From NCBI RefSeq assembly GCF_001661075.1, contig NZ_CP014870.1, positions 1,488,001-1,552,000 of the forward strand: 64,000 bases of DNA. The letters run 5' to 3'. Shown here piece by piece: positions 50,346 to 59,426 of this stretch. How positions within the stretch are numbered: the first letter of the stretch is position 1; each line of letters begins with the position of its first letter. Source of the DNA: Pseudomonas silesiensis (GTDB lineage: Bacteria; Pseudomonadota; Gammaproteobacteria; Pseudomonadales; Pseudomonadaceae). The notes under the pieces are model-generated. The model was not told the origin of the DNA. It saw nothing but the letters and a program-made list of their open reading frames with translations, and did not search any database. The translations under genes and the position numbers were made by a program.

Positions 50346-52427
50346 TCAGTGCTTGGCCACCGCCGTATTGAGCTTCAAGTAATCCAGCAGAATCCGCCCG
50401 GTCTCGCTCAGGTAGGCATCGTCTTCTGGCTTGGTCTTGTCCGGCTCGGCTGCGATCAGGTCTTCATCTTCTTTCTTCAGCTCTTTGAGCGGCTCTTCGC
50501 CCTTGGCCTTGCGACGCAGATTCTCCATGGTCAGCTGCTTGGCTTCGATATCGGCGTGCTGGGCACGACGGTCGGCTTCATTGAGGCTGACGGTTTTCTC
50601 CGCCATCAACTTCTGCGCCAGGGCCAGCTTGTCGCGGATGAACACGAACTCCGCGTCCTTGGCCGTACGCACGTCATGCTCGGACTGGAGCTGGGTGATG
50701 TAGGGTTTGAACGGGTCGAGCGCAGGCTTGATCGCCGCCCGGATGGTGTCCCACGGCATGGCTTCCGGCAGGGCGCTTTCGCCGATTTCCTTGGTGTCGA
50801 TGATCGACGGGTAGTCGATGTCCGGCAGTACGCCCTGATGCTGGGTGCTCTGGCCGGATACCCGGTAGAACTTGGCCAGGGTCAGTTTCAGCTCGCCATG
50901 GTTCAGCGGCTGGATGGTCTGCACGGTGCCTTTGCCGAAGGTCTGGCCGCCGATGATCAAGGCGCGGTGGTAGTCCTGCATGGCGCCGGCAAAAATCTCC
51001 GAGGCCGAGGCCGACAAGCGGTTGACCAGCAGAGCCATCGGGCCTTTGTAGAACGCCCCCGGATTTTCATCTTCAAGCACGTCGACCCGGCCATCGGCAT
51101 TACGCACGAGAACGGTCGGCCCTTTGTCGATGAACAGGCTGGTGAGCTCGGTGGCTTCCTGCAGGGAGCCGCCGCCATTGTTGCGCAGGTCGATGACCAC
51201 GCCGTCGACCTTTTCTTTCTGCAACTCGGTCAGCAGTTTCTTGACGTCGCGAGTGGTGCTCTTGTAGTCCGGATCACCGGCACGGAAGGCCTTGAAGTCC
51301 AGGTAGAACGCCGGGATCTCGATGACGCCGAGCTTGTAATCCTTGCCATCCTGCTTGAGCTTGAGGACTGACTTCTTCACCGCCTGGTCTTCAAGCTTCA
51401 CCGCTTCGCGGGTGATCGGCACGATCTTGGTGGTCTGGTCGTTCGGCGCATTGCTGGCCGGGATCACTTCCAGGCGCACCACGGTGCCTTTTGGACCACG
51501 GATCAACTTGACCACTTCATCCAGGCGCCAGCCGACCACGTCGACCATTTCCTTGTTGCCCTGGGCCACACCGATGATCTTGTCGGCCGGAGCAACCATT
51601 TTGGTCTTGTCGGCCGGGCCTGCCGGCACCAGGCGCACGACTTTCACCTGGTCGTTGTCGCTCTGCAACACGGCGCCGATGCCCTCGAGGGACAGGCTCA
51701 TGTTGATGTCGAAGTTCTCCGCGTTATCCGGCGACAGATAGTTGGTGTGCGGGTCGTAGGACATGGCGAAGGTGTTGATGTACGCCTGGAAGATGTCCTC
51801 TGCACGGGTCTGGTCCAGGCGCGCCGCCTGGTTCTTGTAGCGCTTGGTCAGGGTTTCCTGGATCTGCTTGGAATCCTTGCCGGCGATCTTCATCCGCAGG
51901 ACTTCATCCTTGACGCGTTTGCGCCACAGTTCGTCGAGGTCCGCGGTGGATTTGAGCCAAGGGGCATCCTTGCGATCGATCAGCAAGGTTTCCTTGGTGG
52001 TGAAGTCGATTTTGTCGACGCCTTTGTTCAGCTCGACGAGGGCGAAGTCCAGACGCGCCTTGACGCGGTCCAGGTAGCGCTTGTAGATGGTGAACCCGGC
52101 GTTCAGGTCGCCGCTCTTGAGGAAGTCGTCGAACTGGGTTTTCCACTTATCGAATTCGGCAATGTCGCTGGCCATGAAATAGCTGCGCGACGGATCCAGC
52201 AGCTTGAGGTAGCTGTCATAGATGATGACCGAGCGCGCATCATCGAGCGGCGGCTTGCTGTAGTGGTGGCGCTTGAGCAATTCGACGACATTCAGACTGG
52301 CGATCACTTCGTCACGATCAGGCTGAAGATTGTCCCAGCTATTGGCTGCGAATGTATTGCTCGACATCGGCATCAGGCCGATACCAATTAACAGGGCTAG
52401 GGCGGTGCTGGGGAACAAATGCTTCAT
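50346..52427 (-). CDS. prc: Tail-specific periplasmic protease Prc (AlgO)
   Basis: A 693-residue protease with signal peptide MKHLFPSTALALLIGIGLMP. A PDZ domain lies at about residues 240-320 (ISLSLEGIG..-like opening SLSLEGIGAVLQSDNDQVKV). The Ser/Lys dyad is in SASASEIFAG and TFGKGTVQT. Prc trims C-termini of periplasmic proteins; in P. aeruginosa the homologue AlgO degrades mutant MucA and so affects alginate. Eleven upstream codons are in frame; the signal peptide sets this start. Confidence 0.94.
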   Translation of the reverse strand: MKHLFPSTALALLIGIGLMPMSSNTFAANSWDNLQPDRDEVIASLNVVELLKRHHYSKPPLDDARSVIIYDSYLKLLDPSRSYFMASDIAEFDKWKTQFDDFLKSGDLNAGFTIYKRYLDRVKARLDFALVELNKGVDKIDFTTKETLLIDRKDAPWLKSTADLDELWRKRVKDEVLRMKIAGKDSKQIQETLTKRYKNQAARLDQTRAEDIFQAYINTFAMSYDPHTNYLSPDNAENFDINMSLSLEGIGAVLQSDNDQVKVVRLVPAGPADKTKMVAPADKIIGVAQGNKEMVDVVGWRLDEVVKLIRGPKGTVVRLEVIPASNAPNDQTTKIVPITREAVKLEDQAVKKSVLKLKQDGKDYKLGVIEIPAFYLDFKAFRAGDPDYKSTTRDVKKLLTELQKEKVDGVVIDLRNNGGGSLQEATELTSLFIDKGPTVLVRNADGRVDVLEDENPGAFYKGPMALLVNRLSASASEIFAGAMQDYHRALIIGGQTFGKGTVQTIQPLNHGELKLTLAKFYRVSGQSTQHQGVLPDIDYPSIIDTKEIGESALPEAMPWDTIRAAIKPALDPFKPYITQLQSEHDVRTAKDAEFVFIRDKLALAQKLMAEKTVSLNEADRRAQHADIEAKQLTMENLRRKAKGEEPLKELKKEDEDLIAAEPDKTKPEDDAYLSETGRILLDYLKLNTAVAKH

Positions 52428-52565
52428 GCTGATTCGACGCGGGGACAATTGATAACGCATATTAGGCCGTCTTTGAAGTCGCCGGTTCCGTAAAGGCCGG
52501 TCGCATAATGCAAAAAGCCCGGCGCTACAGCTACGGGCTCAGTCCAGACTCACTATGGAGGCACT

Positions 52566-53528
52566 GTGAAAGCATTGCAAGGCGTGGAAGGTCGAGTGGA
52601 GTGGGTGCAAGAGCCGAGTCCTACGTGTGATGTAGGACAAGTCCGCATTCGTGTGGCGGCAGCGGGTCTCAATCGCGCCGATTTGTTGCAGAAGGCAGGT
52701 CTTTACCCGCCACCGCCGGGAGCCAGTCAGGTACTGGGTCTTGAGTGTTCGGGGGTGATCAGCGAGGTCGGTCCGGGCTCGTCCTGGCAGGTCGGAGATC
52801 GGGTCTGCGCCTTGCTGGCCGGGGGCGGGATGGCCGAAGAGGTGGTTGTCGACGGACGGCATGTGTTGCCGGTTCCCGACGGAATGTCGCTGGCCGAGGC
52901 GGCTGCGCTGCCCGAAGTGTACGCGACCGTCTGGCTGAATTTGTTTCAATTGGCTGCGCTCAAGCCGGGTGAGAAAGTTCTTCTGCACGCCGGGGCAAGT
53001 GGAATCGGTTCAGCTGCCATTCAGCTGTGCAAGGCGTTTGGCAACCCGTGCTGGGTCAGCGTCGGTTCCGCCGAGCGCCTGGCTTACTGCGAAGCGCTCG
53101 GCGCCCAAGGCGGCGTGGTGCGCAACGGTGATCTGGACAGCTTGAGGGACCTGGGGCCGTTCGATGTGATCCTCGACCCGGTCGGTGGCAACTATGCCGA
53201 GCTGAATCTGAAAGTGTCGGCGCTGGATGGCCGTTGGGTATTGATCGGGCTGATGGGCGGGCGTGAGGCCAAGCTGGATCTGGCGCAAGTGCTCGGCAAG
53301 CGCGTGCAATTGTTGGGTTCGACCCTGCGCAGTCGCGACGATCGGTTCAAGGCTGATTTGTTCAGTGACTTGAGACAGCATGTCTGGCCGTTGTTTGCCG
53401 AAGGGCGTTTGAGTGCGCAACTGGCGAAGACGTTTGCGATCAAGGATGCTGAGGCGGCGTTTGCGGAGCTGGCGAGCAATAAGGTGGCGGGGAAGTTGGT
53501 GTTGCTGATCGACGCGAGCTTGAGGTAA
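52566..53528 (+). CDS. NAD(P)H quinone oxidoreductase, PIG3 family
   Basis: A 320-residue zinc-free MDR enzyme. The PIG3 marks are NRADLLQKAGLYPPPPGASQ and VLGLECSGVI; the cofactor loop is HAGASGIGSAAIQLCKAFG. A GTG start lies 5 bases after GGAGG. It probably reduces quinones or enones with NADPH. It is divergent from prc over a 138-base gap. Confidence 0.9.
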   Translation: MKALQGVEGRVEWVQEPSPTCDVGQVRIRVAAAGLNRADLLQKAGLYPPPPGASQVLGLECSGVISEVGPGSSWQVGDRVCALLAGGGMAEEVVVDGRHVLPVPDGMSLAEAAALPEVYATVWLNLFQLAALKPGEKVLLHAGASGIGSAAIQLCKAFGNPCWVSVGSAERLAYCEALGAQGGVVRNGDLDSLRDLGPFDVILDPVGGNYAELNLKVSALDGRWVLIGLMGGREAKLDLAQVLGKRVQLLGSTLRSRDDRFKADLFSDLRQHVWPLFAEGRLSAQLAKTFAIKDAEAAFAELASNKVAGKLVLLIDASLR

Positions 53529-53530
53529 CC

Positions 53531-53627
53531 CCCCTGTAGGAGCGAGGCTTGCCCGCGAAGGGCGCAATGCGGTCTGACAGACATACCGTGTCGCGCCCTT
53601 CGCGGGCAAGCCTCGCTCCTACAGGGG
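53531..53627. repeat. REPIN, GGAGCGAGGCTTGCCCGCGA type
   Basis: Perfect 35-base arms beginning CCCCTGTAGGAGCGAGGC, GGAGC ends outward, between convergent genes. Confidence 0.85.
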
Positions 53628-53633
53628 TTTGGG

Positions 53634-54287
53634 TTATTTCCAGATATGGATCGGCCAGCCGGCTTTTTCGGCGTGTTCGAGCAACACCGGATCCGGATTC
53701 ACCACGTGCGGGAAATCCACCTTTAGCAGCAGCGGCAGATCGTTGCGTGAATCCGAATAGAAACTCGCGCCTTCCAGGTTTTCCTCCTCCGCATCCAGCC
53801 ATTCCAGCAACCGCGTGATCTTGCCTTCGCGGTAGGTCAGGGTGCCGAGGGTCTTGCCGCTATACACCCCGTGCGTGACTTCCAGTTCGATGGCGAGTAT
53901 TTCGTCGATACCCAGGCGTTCGGCAATGGGCCCGACCAAATGCGTACCTGAGGCGGAAATCACCAGGATGCGGTCGCCAGCCTTACGGTGGGCTGCAATG
54001 GCTTTGGTGGCATCGCTGTAGATGATCGGCTCGATGAAGTCTTCCACCCAAGGTGCCACCAAGTGTTCGAGCTCTTGCGGTGTGCGGCCGATCATCGGCT
54101 CGAGGCTGAAGTCCATGTACTCTTCCATGCACAATTTGCCATGGCTGTAGGCGTCCATCAGTTCGTTGTTGCGACGCATGAACGACTCGGGATCGACCCA
54201 GCCCAGGCGGCCCATTTGTTCGCTCCAGAGGGTGGCGCAGTCGCCGTGGATCAGGGTGTCGTCCAGATCAAAAATTGCCAGGGCCAT
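53634..54287 (-). CDS. HAD-superfamily IB phosphatase (SerB-like)
   Basis: A 217-residue hydrolase with nucleophile Asp in LAIFDLDDTLIHGD, motif II in ILVISASGTHLVGP, and motif III/IV in YSDSRNDLPLL. The cap and length fit HAD subfamily IB, related to phosphoserine phosphatase. The substrate is uncertain. The start MALAIFDLDD is used; the longer frame enters a repeat. It lies on the same strand as the ABC importer operon but 114 bases after it. Confidence 0.88.
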   Translation of the reverse strand: MALAIFDLDDTLIHGDCATLWSEQMGRLGWVDPESFMRRNNELMDAYSHGKLCMEEYMDFSLEPMIGRTPQELEHLVAPWVEDFIEPIIYSDATKAIAAHRKAGDRILVISASGTHLVGPIAERLGIDEILAIELEVTHGVYSGKTLGTLTYREGKITRLLEWLDAEEENLEGASFYSDSRNDLPLLLKVDFPHVVNPDPVLLEHAEKAGWPIHIWK

Positions 54288-54309
54288 TAGTGCGGTTCTC
54301 TCCGAGAAC

Positions 54310-54400
54310 AGCTTCAAGCTATAAGCTTCAAGCTGCAAGAAGTGGATTCAGGGTCAGCAGTCTACAACTTGAAGCTTGCCGCTTGAAGCTTGCCGCTGCT
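54310..54400. repeat. AAGCTTCAAGC-type repeat cluster
   Basis: AGCTTCAAGCTATAAGCTTC on the left is opposed by CTTGAAGCTTGCCGCTTGAA on the right, the latter containing two abutting 14-base copies of CTTGAAGCTTGCCG. This is a repeat class separate from REP. Confidence 0.6.
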
Positions 54401-54401
54401 T

Positions 54402-55391
54402 TCAAGCCACCTCACACAGGGCCGTCGGATCGATGGAAAGCGCCAGGCGCTGACCATCGGGATGCAGGTCGGCCGCCGAGCGATTCAGCACATCCACCAC
54501 CAATTCCACGCCCCGGGCTTCGATACGGTAGCGAATCACATTGCCCAGCAGGCTGTGGCTGCGGACCTGCGCGTCGAGTTCGCCATGGAGGCTCAGCTCG
54601 ATGGCTTCCGGGCGAATCGCGATGCGATGGGTGACCGGCCGCTGCAGCAATTTCGAGGCGCTGTCGGCGTCCAGCAGGTTGTAGTTGCCGATGAAGCCGG
54701 CGGCAAAGGCGTCGACTGGCGCCGTGTAAAGCGTCTCTGCATCGCCGCTCTGTACGATTTTTCCCTGATTCATCAGGAAAATGCGGTCGGACATGGTCAG
54801 CGCTTCCTCCTGATCGTGTGTGACGAAGATCGTGGTCAGGCCGAGTTCGCGCTGGATCTGCCGGATCTGTTCGCGCAGGTGCTTGCGAATTCGTGCGTCG
54901 AGCGCCGACAGCGGTTCGTCGAGCAGCAACAGGCGCGGACGGGTCACCAGGGAGCGGGCCAGGGCGACACGCTGGCATTGGCCACCGGACAGTTGATGCG
55001 GATAACGGGCGGCGAAGTCGTTCAGCTCCACCAGTTGCAGCACTTCGGCGACGCGCTTGTGGCTGTCGTCGGCGTTGACCTTCTGCATGCGCAGACCGAA
55101 GGCGACATTCTGTTGCACCGTCATGTTGGGGAATAGCGCGTAACTCTGGAACACCATGCCGATCCCACGTTTCTGCGGGCTCAGCGGAACGAGGTTGTGA
55201 TCGTCGAGCAGTATCTTGCCGCCGTCCACCGGCGTCAGCCCGGCGATGCAACGCAGCAGCGTGGACTTGCCGCAACCGGACGGGCCGAGGAGGGTGACGA
55301 ATTCCCCCTTGCTGATTTCACAGTTGATGTCGCTGAAGACCGTGGTGCCCAAATAGCTCTTTTGGAGGTGTTGGACGCTGACGTAGCTCAT
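54402..55391 (-). CDS. ABC importer ATPase (PotA/FbpC type)
   Basis: A 329-residue ATPase with Walker A GPSGCGKST, signature LSGGQCQRVALARSL, Walker B LLLLDEPLSALD and a C-terminal TOBE domain (about 250-329). The residue after LSGGQ is Cys instead of the usual Gln. It overlaps the permease gene by 4 bases. With the two permeases and the binding protein it forms a complete importer of the spermidine/iron/phosphonate type. Confidence 0.9.
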   Translation of the reverse strand: MSYVSVQHLQKSYLGTTVFSDINCEISKGEFVTLLGPSGCGKSTLLRCIAGLTPVDGGKILLDDHNLVPLSPQKRGIGMVFQSYALFPNMTVQQNVAFGLRMQKVNADDSHKRVAEVLQLVELNDFAARYPHQLSGGQCQRVALARSLVTRPRLLLLDEPLSALDARIRKHLREQIRQIQRELGLTTIFVTHDQEEALTMSDRIFLMNQGKIVQSGDAETLYTAPVDAFAAGFIGNYNLLDADSASKLLQRPVTHRIAIRPEAIELSLHGELDAQVRSHSLLGNVIRYRIEARGVELVVDVLNRSAADLHPDGQRLALSIDPTALCEVA

Positions 55392-56188
55392 TCGCTTTTG
55401 TCCTTGTTCAAGATATTGGCCACCCATGTCAGCACCAGCACAAAGAAGAAGTAGGAAACCACCAGCGCGCTGGTGAAGTGGCCGCTGCTGTTGCGCATGT
55501 TGTTGAGGTAGACCTGCAGGGTTTCGTAGCGCGTGCCGACGAGAATATTGGCAAACACGAACTCGCCGAACAGGAACGAGAACGACAGCAGCAACGCCAC
55601 CATCAAGCCCTTGCGCAAGTTTGGCAGCACCACCAGGAACGCCGCTTGAAAGGTGCTGGCACCGAGCAGTTGGGCTGAGTCCATCAGGTCACGCAGGTTG
55701 ATCGCTTGCAGGTTGTTGGTGATCGCCCGGTACATGAACGGCAGCGCCACGGTGAAGTAACAGCCAATCAGAATCCACGGTGTCCCGACCATTGCGAACG
55801 GTCCCGAACCGTAAAGCTGCAACAGGCCCACCGATGACACCACCGGTGGCACCGCGAACGGCAGCAGGATCAGGATGTTCATCAGCGCATCGAGTTTCGG
55901 GAAGTGGTAATGCACCACGAACAGCAACGGCAGAATCAGCACCACCGACAGCATCAGTGCACCCACGCACACCAGCAACGATTGGCCGAAGGCATGAAGA
56001 AAACGTGGGTCGCTCCACAGTTGCACGTACCACTTGAAGGTAAAGCCGCTGGGCAAAATGGTGGCCGACCAGCTGCTGGAAATCGAGTAGATCAGCGTCC
56101 CGATCAGGGGCAGCAATAGAATGGCGAACAGCAGGTACACCACCACCCGGTGGTAGATACCGGCAGGGCCCGGTTCAGCGCGAGACAT
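55388..56188 (-). CDS. ABC importer inner-membrane permease 2
   Basis: A 266-residue permease with six helices. The EAA-type loop is MDSAQLLGASTFQAAFLVVL. It overlaps the first permease gene by 14 bases and the ATPase gene by 4. The family is BPD_transp_1, as in PotC or PhnV. Confidence 0.9.
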   Translation of the reverse strand: MSRAEPGPAGIYHRVVVYLLFAILLLPLIGTLIYSISSSWSATILPSGFTFKWYVQLWSDPRFLHAFGQSLLVCVGALMLSVVLILPLLFVVHYHFPKLDALMNILILLPFAVPPVVSSVGLLQLYGSGPFAMVGTPWILIGCYFTVALPFMYRAITNNLQAINLRDLMDSAQLLGASTFQAAFLVVLPNLRKGLMVALLLSFSFLFGEFVFANILVGTRYETLQVYLNNMRNSSGHFTSALVVSYFFFVLVLTWVANILNKDKSE

Positions 56189-57011
56189 GGTAGCTCCTCT
56201 TCAACAGCAGCTGATGCACGATGGTCACCAGGGTCATCAACGCCACCAGCACCACGGCCAGGGCGCTGGCCAGGTTCGGATCCAGGGAAATATCACCGGA
56301 GACCATGGCCGCGATGCGGATCGTCAGCACGTTGAAGTTGCCGGTGGTCAGCGCATAAACCGTGGCATAGGCACCCAGGGCGTTGGCCAGCAGGATCACG
56401 AAAGTGCCCAGCAGCGCCGGCGTCAGCACGGGCAAGCCGATGTGCCGCCAGTACTGCCAGCCGCTGGCGCCGAGCAATTCGGCGGACTCGCGCCAGTCTT
56501 CGCGCAAGGCGTCGAAAGCCGGGTAAAGCAGCAGCACGCCGAGGGGAATCTGGAAGTAGGTGTAGAGAATGATCAGCCCGGTTTTCGAGTACAGGTTGAA
56601 GTCCTGAATGATCCCGGCCTGCTTGAGCATGAGGGTGAAGCTGCCGTTGAAGCCCAGCAGGATGATGAACGCGAAGGCCAGGGGGACGCCGGAAAAGTTG
56701 CTGGTCATGTTGGCGAAGGCGTTGACGAAGTTGCGCAGTTTCGAGTCGACGCGGCGCAGGGAGTAAGCGCCAAGGATGGCGATGATGATCCCGAACACGC
56801 TGGACCAGAAACTGATCTCGAGGCTGTACTGGATCGCCTGCAAATAGAACTTCGAGTTGAAGATCCTGGTGAAGTTGGTCAGGCCCCAGCCGAACTCTTC
56901 CGATTCCAGGCTGTTGATCATCACCCACGCCAGCGGGGCGATCTGGAACACGATGAAAAACAGCGTGAACGGCACCAGGCACAGCACCGCCAGCCATTTG
57001 CCGCGAGTCAT
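56175..57011 (-). CDS. ABC importer inner-membrane permease 1
   Basis: A 278-residue permease of BPD_transp_1 type with six helices. The EAA-type loop is RESAELLGASGWQYWRHIGL. It begins 5 bases after the stop of the phosphatase gene. A longer frame reaches 57038; MTRGKWLAVL is chosen as the start because it is directly followed by the first membrane helix. Confidence 0.88.
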   Translation of the reverse strand: MTRGKWLAVLCLVPFTLFFIVFQIAPLAWVMINSLESEEFGWGLTNFTRIFNSKFYLQAIQYSLEISFWSSVFGIIIAILGAYSLRRVDSKLRNFVNAFANMTSNFSGVPLAFAFIILLGFNGSFTLMLKQAGIIQDFNLYSKTGLIILYTYFQIPLGVLLLYPAFDALREDWRESAELLGASGWQYWRHIGLPVLTPALLGTFVILLANALGAYATVYALTTGNFNVLTIRIAAMVSGDISLDPNLASALAVVLVALMTLVTIVHQLLLKRSYHVSR

Positions 57012-57016
57012 GGCGT

Positions 57017-57823
57017 TCACTTGAGCAACTCCCGGCACAGCGGTTTATCGTGAGCCACGCCGAGCAGTTCGCAGACGGTGCCGCAGATTTCAGTCTGTTT
57101 CGGTGCGGCGTTGGCGTTGAAACTGAAGGCCTCGCCGAGAACGAACAGCGGCACTTCGCGTTCCTCGGGCAGCAGGCCGTTGTGGGAGCGGTCGTTGTTC
57201 ATGCCGTGGTCGGCGGTCACCAGAACCTGATATCCCGAATCGAGCCAGCCTTGCAGGTAGTCGGCGAGGATGATGTCCGCCGAGCGGGCGCTGTTGCGGT
57301 ATTGCGCGGTGTCGAGACCGTGCTTGTGCCCGGCGTCGTCGATGTTCATGGGATGGACCAGGAGAAAATTCGGCGAATGCCGCAGGCGCAGGTTCTCTGC
57401 GTCGGCGAACAGGTGCGAGTCCGGGTAGTGATCGCTCCAATAGAAATGGCCGTGCTGGATCGGCAAGTCCGGATCGTCGGTGTGACGATCCCGGGCCGTC
57501 ACGAACGGCGAACGGTTATACAGCTCGCTGACCCAGTGATAGGCCGCGGCGGCAGTGACAAGGCCGGCGTCGGTGGCGTAGTGATAGATGCTGCGCTGGC
57601 TGGACAGGCGCGAGACGTTGTTATGGACGATGCCGCTGTCGATCGGCGTGACGCCGGTCAGGATGCATTCATACAGCGGTCGGGACAGGGCCGGCAGTTC
57701 GCACTCCAGTTTATAGAGCGCCGCGCGTCCTGCGCCGACGTAAGCCTGCAGGTGCCCCATGGCGTGACGCGCGACTTCGTAATTGAGGCCGTCGAGCACG
57801 ACAAGGATGACGTTGTGCTTCAT
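57017..57823 (-). CDS. Alkaline-phosphatase-family phosphodiesterase/phosphatase (AP superfamily)
   Basis: A 268-residue cytoplasmic protein (no signal peptide). The metal and nucleophile motifs of the alkaline phosphatase superfamily are visible: VILVVLDGLN, LSRPLYECILTGVTP, HPMNIDDAGHKHG and TADHGMNNDRSHNG. Related enzymes include nucleotide pyrophosphatases and phosphonoacetate hydrolase. Being inside an ABC importer operon, it probably acts on the imported phosphorus compound; that is inference. Confidence 0.82.
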   Translation of the reverse strand: MKHNVILVVLDGLNYEVARHAMGHLQAYVGAGRAALYKLECELPALSRPLYECILTGVTPIDSGIVHNNVSRLSSQRSIYHYATDAGLVTAAAAYHWVSELYNRSPFVTARDRHTDDPDLPIQHGHFYWSDHYPDSHLFADAENLRLRHSPNFLLVHPMNIDDAGHKHGLDTAQYRNSARSADIILADYLQGWLDSGYQVLVTADHGMNNDRSHNGLLPEEREVPLFVLGEAFSFNANAAPKQTEICGTVCELLGVAHDKPLCRELLK

Positions 57824-57870
57824 AGGGGCGGAACTCCGCAATACAGATAGTCGGATTCACTCGGTCCAGT

Positions 57871-57960
57871 GTGGGAGCGGGCTTGCTCGCGAAGGCGGGG
57901 TTTCACTCAACACATGTGTTGAATGCAAGTCCGCTTTCGCGAGTAAACCCGCTCCCACAG
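57871..57960. repeat. REPIN, GGGAGCGGGCTTGCTCGCGA type
   Basis: GTGGGAGCGGGCTTGCTCGC opens the element and the reverse complement, with two changes, closes it. It lies between the binding-protein and phosphatase genes, inside the operon. Confidence 0.8.
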
Positions 57961-57998
57961 GGGATCTCCATCAGGCATCCAATCTGGGATCTACCGCG

Positions 57999-59066
57999 TC
58001 ATTTCATCTCGACGATGACTTCTTCGTTCCACTTCTGCGGCAGGGCCTTGGAGGTTTTTTCCCAGGCGTCCGCATCCTTGATCGGCGTCACTTTCTTGTA
58101 TTGCTCGTTCGGCAGCAGTTTGGCCTGAACCTCTTCCGGCAGTTTTATATGTTCGGCGCGGATCGGACGGGCATTGCCGCGCGCCAGGTTGATCTGGCCG
58201 GCATCGCTGAAGATGTACTCGCGCGCCAGCTTGGCGGCGTTCGGGTGCTTGGCGTACTTGTTGATGATGGTGGTGTAGCCGGAGATCACCGAGCCGTCGG
58301 ATGGAATCAGCACCGTGTAGTCATCAGGATTGGCCATCTTGGCCTTGTAGCTCAGGCCGTTGAAGTCCCAGACCACGCCGACTTCGACTTCACCCTTCTC
58401 CATGGTAGCGATCACCGGGTCCGACATCGACAGGCGACCTTGCTTGGCGATTTCGGCAAACATCAACAGGGCCGGCTGCAGGTTCTTCTCGTCGCCGCCA
58501 TTGGCAATGGCGGCGGCCAGTACGCCGTTGGCGGCTTGGGCGGCAGTGCTCACGTCACCGATGGTCACCTTGTATTTGCCCGTCTTGAGGTCGGCCCATT
58601 TGGTCGGCGCCTCGGAACCGTGCAGCAGCTTGTTGTTGATAATGAAGGCAATGGTGCCGGTGTAGGCCAGGGCCCAATGGCCATCCTCATCCTTCGCCCA
58701 TGACGGGATCTGCTCCCAGGTGCTTGGCTTGTAGGGTTGCGAAACGCCTTGCTTGACCGCGATCGGACCGAAGGCGGCACCGACGTCGCCGATGTCGGCA
58801 GTGGCATTGTCTTTTTCGGCTTTGAACTTGGCGATTTCCTGGGCCGAGCTCATGTCCGTGTCGATATGTTTGAGGCCATAAAGCTTGGCCAGATCGTCCC
58901 AGGTGCCTTTCCAGTTCGCCCAGTTATCGGGCATGCCGACACTGTTGACCTCACCTTCCGCTTTCGCCGCGGCCTCCAGGGTTTTCAGATCGGTGTCAGC
59001 GGCCATGGCGGCGGTGCACATGGCAATGGTCGAGCCTAACAGTGATGCCAGGAAAAGCTTTTTCAT
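57999..59066 (-). CDS. ABC importer periplasmic substrate-binding protein
   Basis: A 355-residue protein with signal peptide (about 22 residues, ending AAMA). The mature part is of the iron/spermidine/phosphonate binding type: EGEVNSVGMPDNWANWKGTW, then YTGTIAFIINNKLL, then EVEVGVVWDFNGLSYKAKM. First gene of the operon, with a strong AAAGGAG site. The operon is binding protein, phosphatase, two permeases, ATPase; 2-aminoethylphosphonate or a phosphodiester is a reasonable guess. Confidence 0.88.
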   Translation of the reverse strand: MKKLFLASLLGSTIAMCTAAMAADTDLKTLEAAAKAEGEVNSVGMPDNWANWKGTWDDLAKLYGLKHIDTDMSSAQEIAKFKAEKDNATADIGDVGAAFGPIAVKQGVSQPYKPSTWEQIPSWAKDEDGHWALAYTGTIAFIINNKLLHGSEAPTKWADLKTGKYKVTIGDVSTAAQAANGVLAAAIANGGDEKNLQPALLMFAEIAKQGRLSMSDPVIATMEKGEVEVGVVWDFNGLSYKAKMANPDDYTVLIPSDGSVISGYTTIINKYAKHPNAAKLAREYIFSDAGQINLARGNARPIRAEHIKLPEEVQAKLLPNEQYKKVTPIKDADAWEKTSKALPQKWNEEVIVEMK

Positions 59067-59111
59067 CCGAAGCTCCTTTGGGCGTTTTCAACGCTGCGAT
59101 TGCGGTCATGT

Positions 59112-59123
59112 TGGTCTAGGTCA
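59112..59123. promoter_or_regulatory. Putative GntR/HutC-family operator before the ABC operon
   Basis: TGGTCTAGGTCA matches the site at 59401 in 10 of 12 bases and lies 46 bases upstream of the binding-protein start codon. Confidence 0.55.
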
Positions 59124-59400
59124 GCAATACCTGAGCCAATCTAGGCGGCCTGGATGACATTTTGATGTCGAACGCCGGCCTGCCCAGGTTTCCTGCTCTG
59201 GATACCTCAGGGTTGGAGATAAGCGTAGACCATGGCTAAAGACCTGAAATGAAAGGACTTGGTCATGTAGTTGCAGGTGCAAGTGCAAGTGTCCGGAGCA
59301 ACCGTTCGGCAACTTTGTCATCTGGCAGTCATGTGCAGTGCCTAGGCTTGCAGAGAGTTGTTGCAGCGATTTCAAGCGCGTTTCTGCCGCGGATCGGTGC

Positions 59401-59412
59401 TGGTCTAGTCCA
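59401..59412. promoter_or_regulatory. Putative GntR/HutC-family operator before the regulator gene
   Basis: TGGTCTAGTCCA is palindromic except at positions 4 and 9 and fits the HutC-family pattern GTMTAKAC (PhnF: TGGTATAGACCA). It ends 14 bases before the regulator start codon, so autoregulation is expected. Confidence 0.6.
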
Positions 59413-59426
59413 GATAGGTAACGTTG

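Larger units (their letters stand above)
59067..59426. other. 360-base divergent promoter region with three GntR/UTRA-like half or full operators
   Basis: No gene supported. It contains TGGTCTAGGTCA (59112-59123), TGGTCTAGTCCA (59401-59412) and a half-site whose minus strand reads TGGTCTACG (59225-59233). It separates the ABC operon from its likely regulator. Confidence 0.6.
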
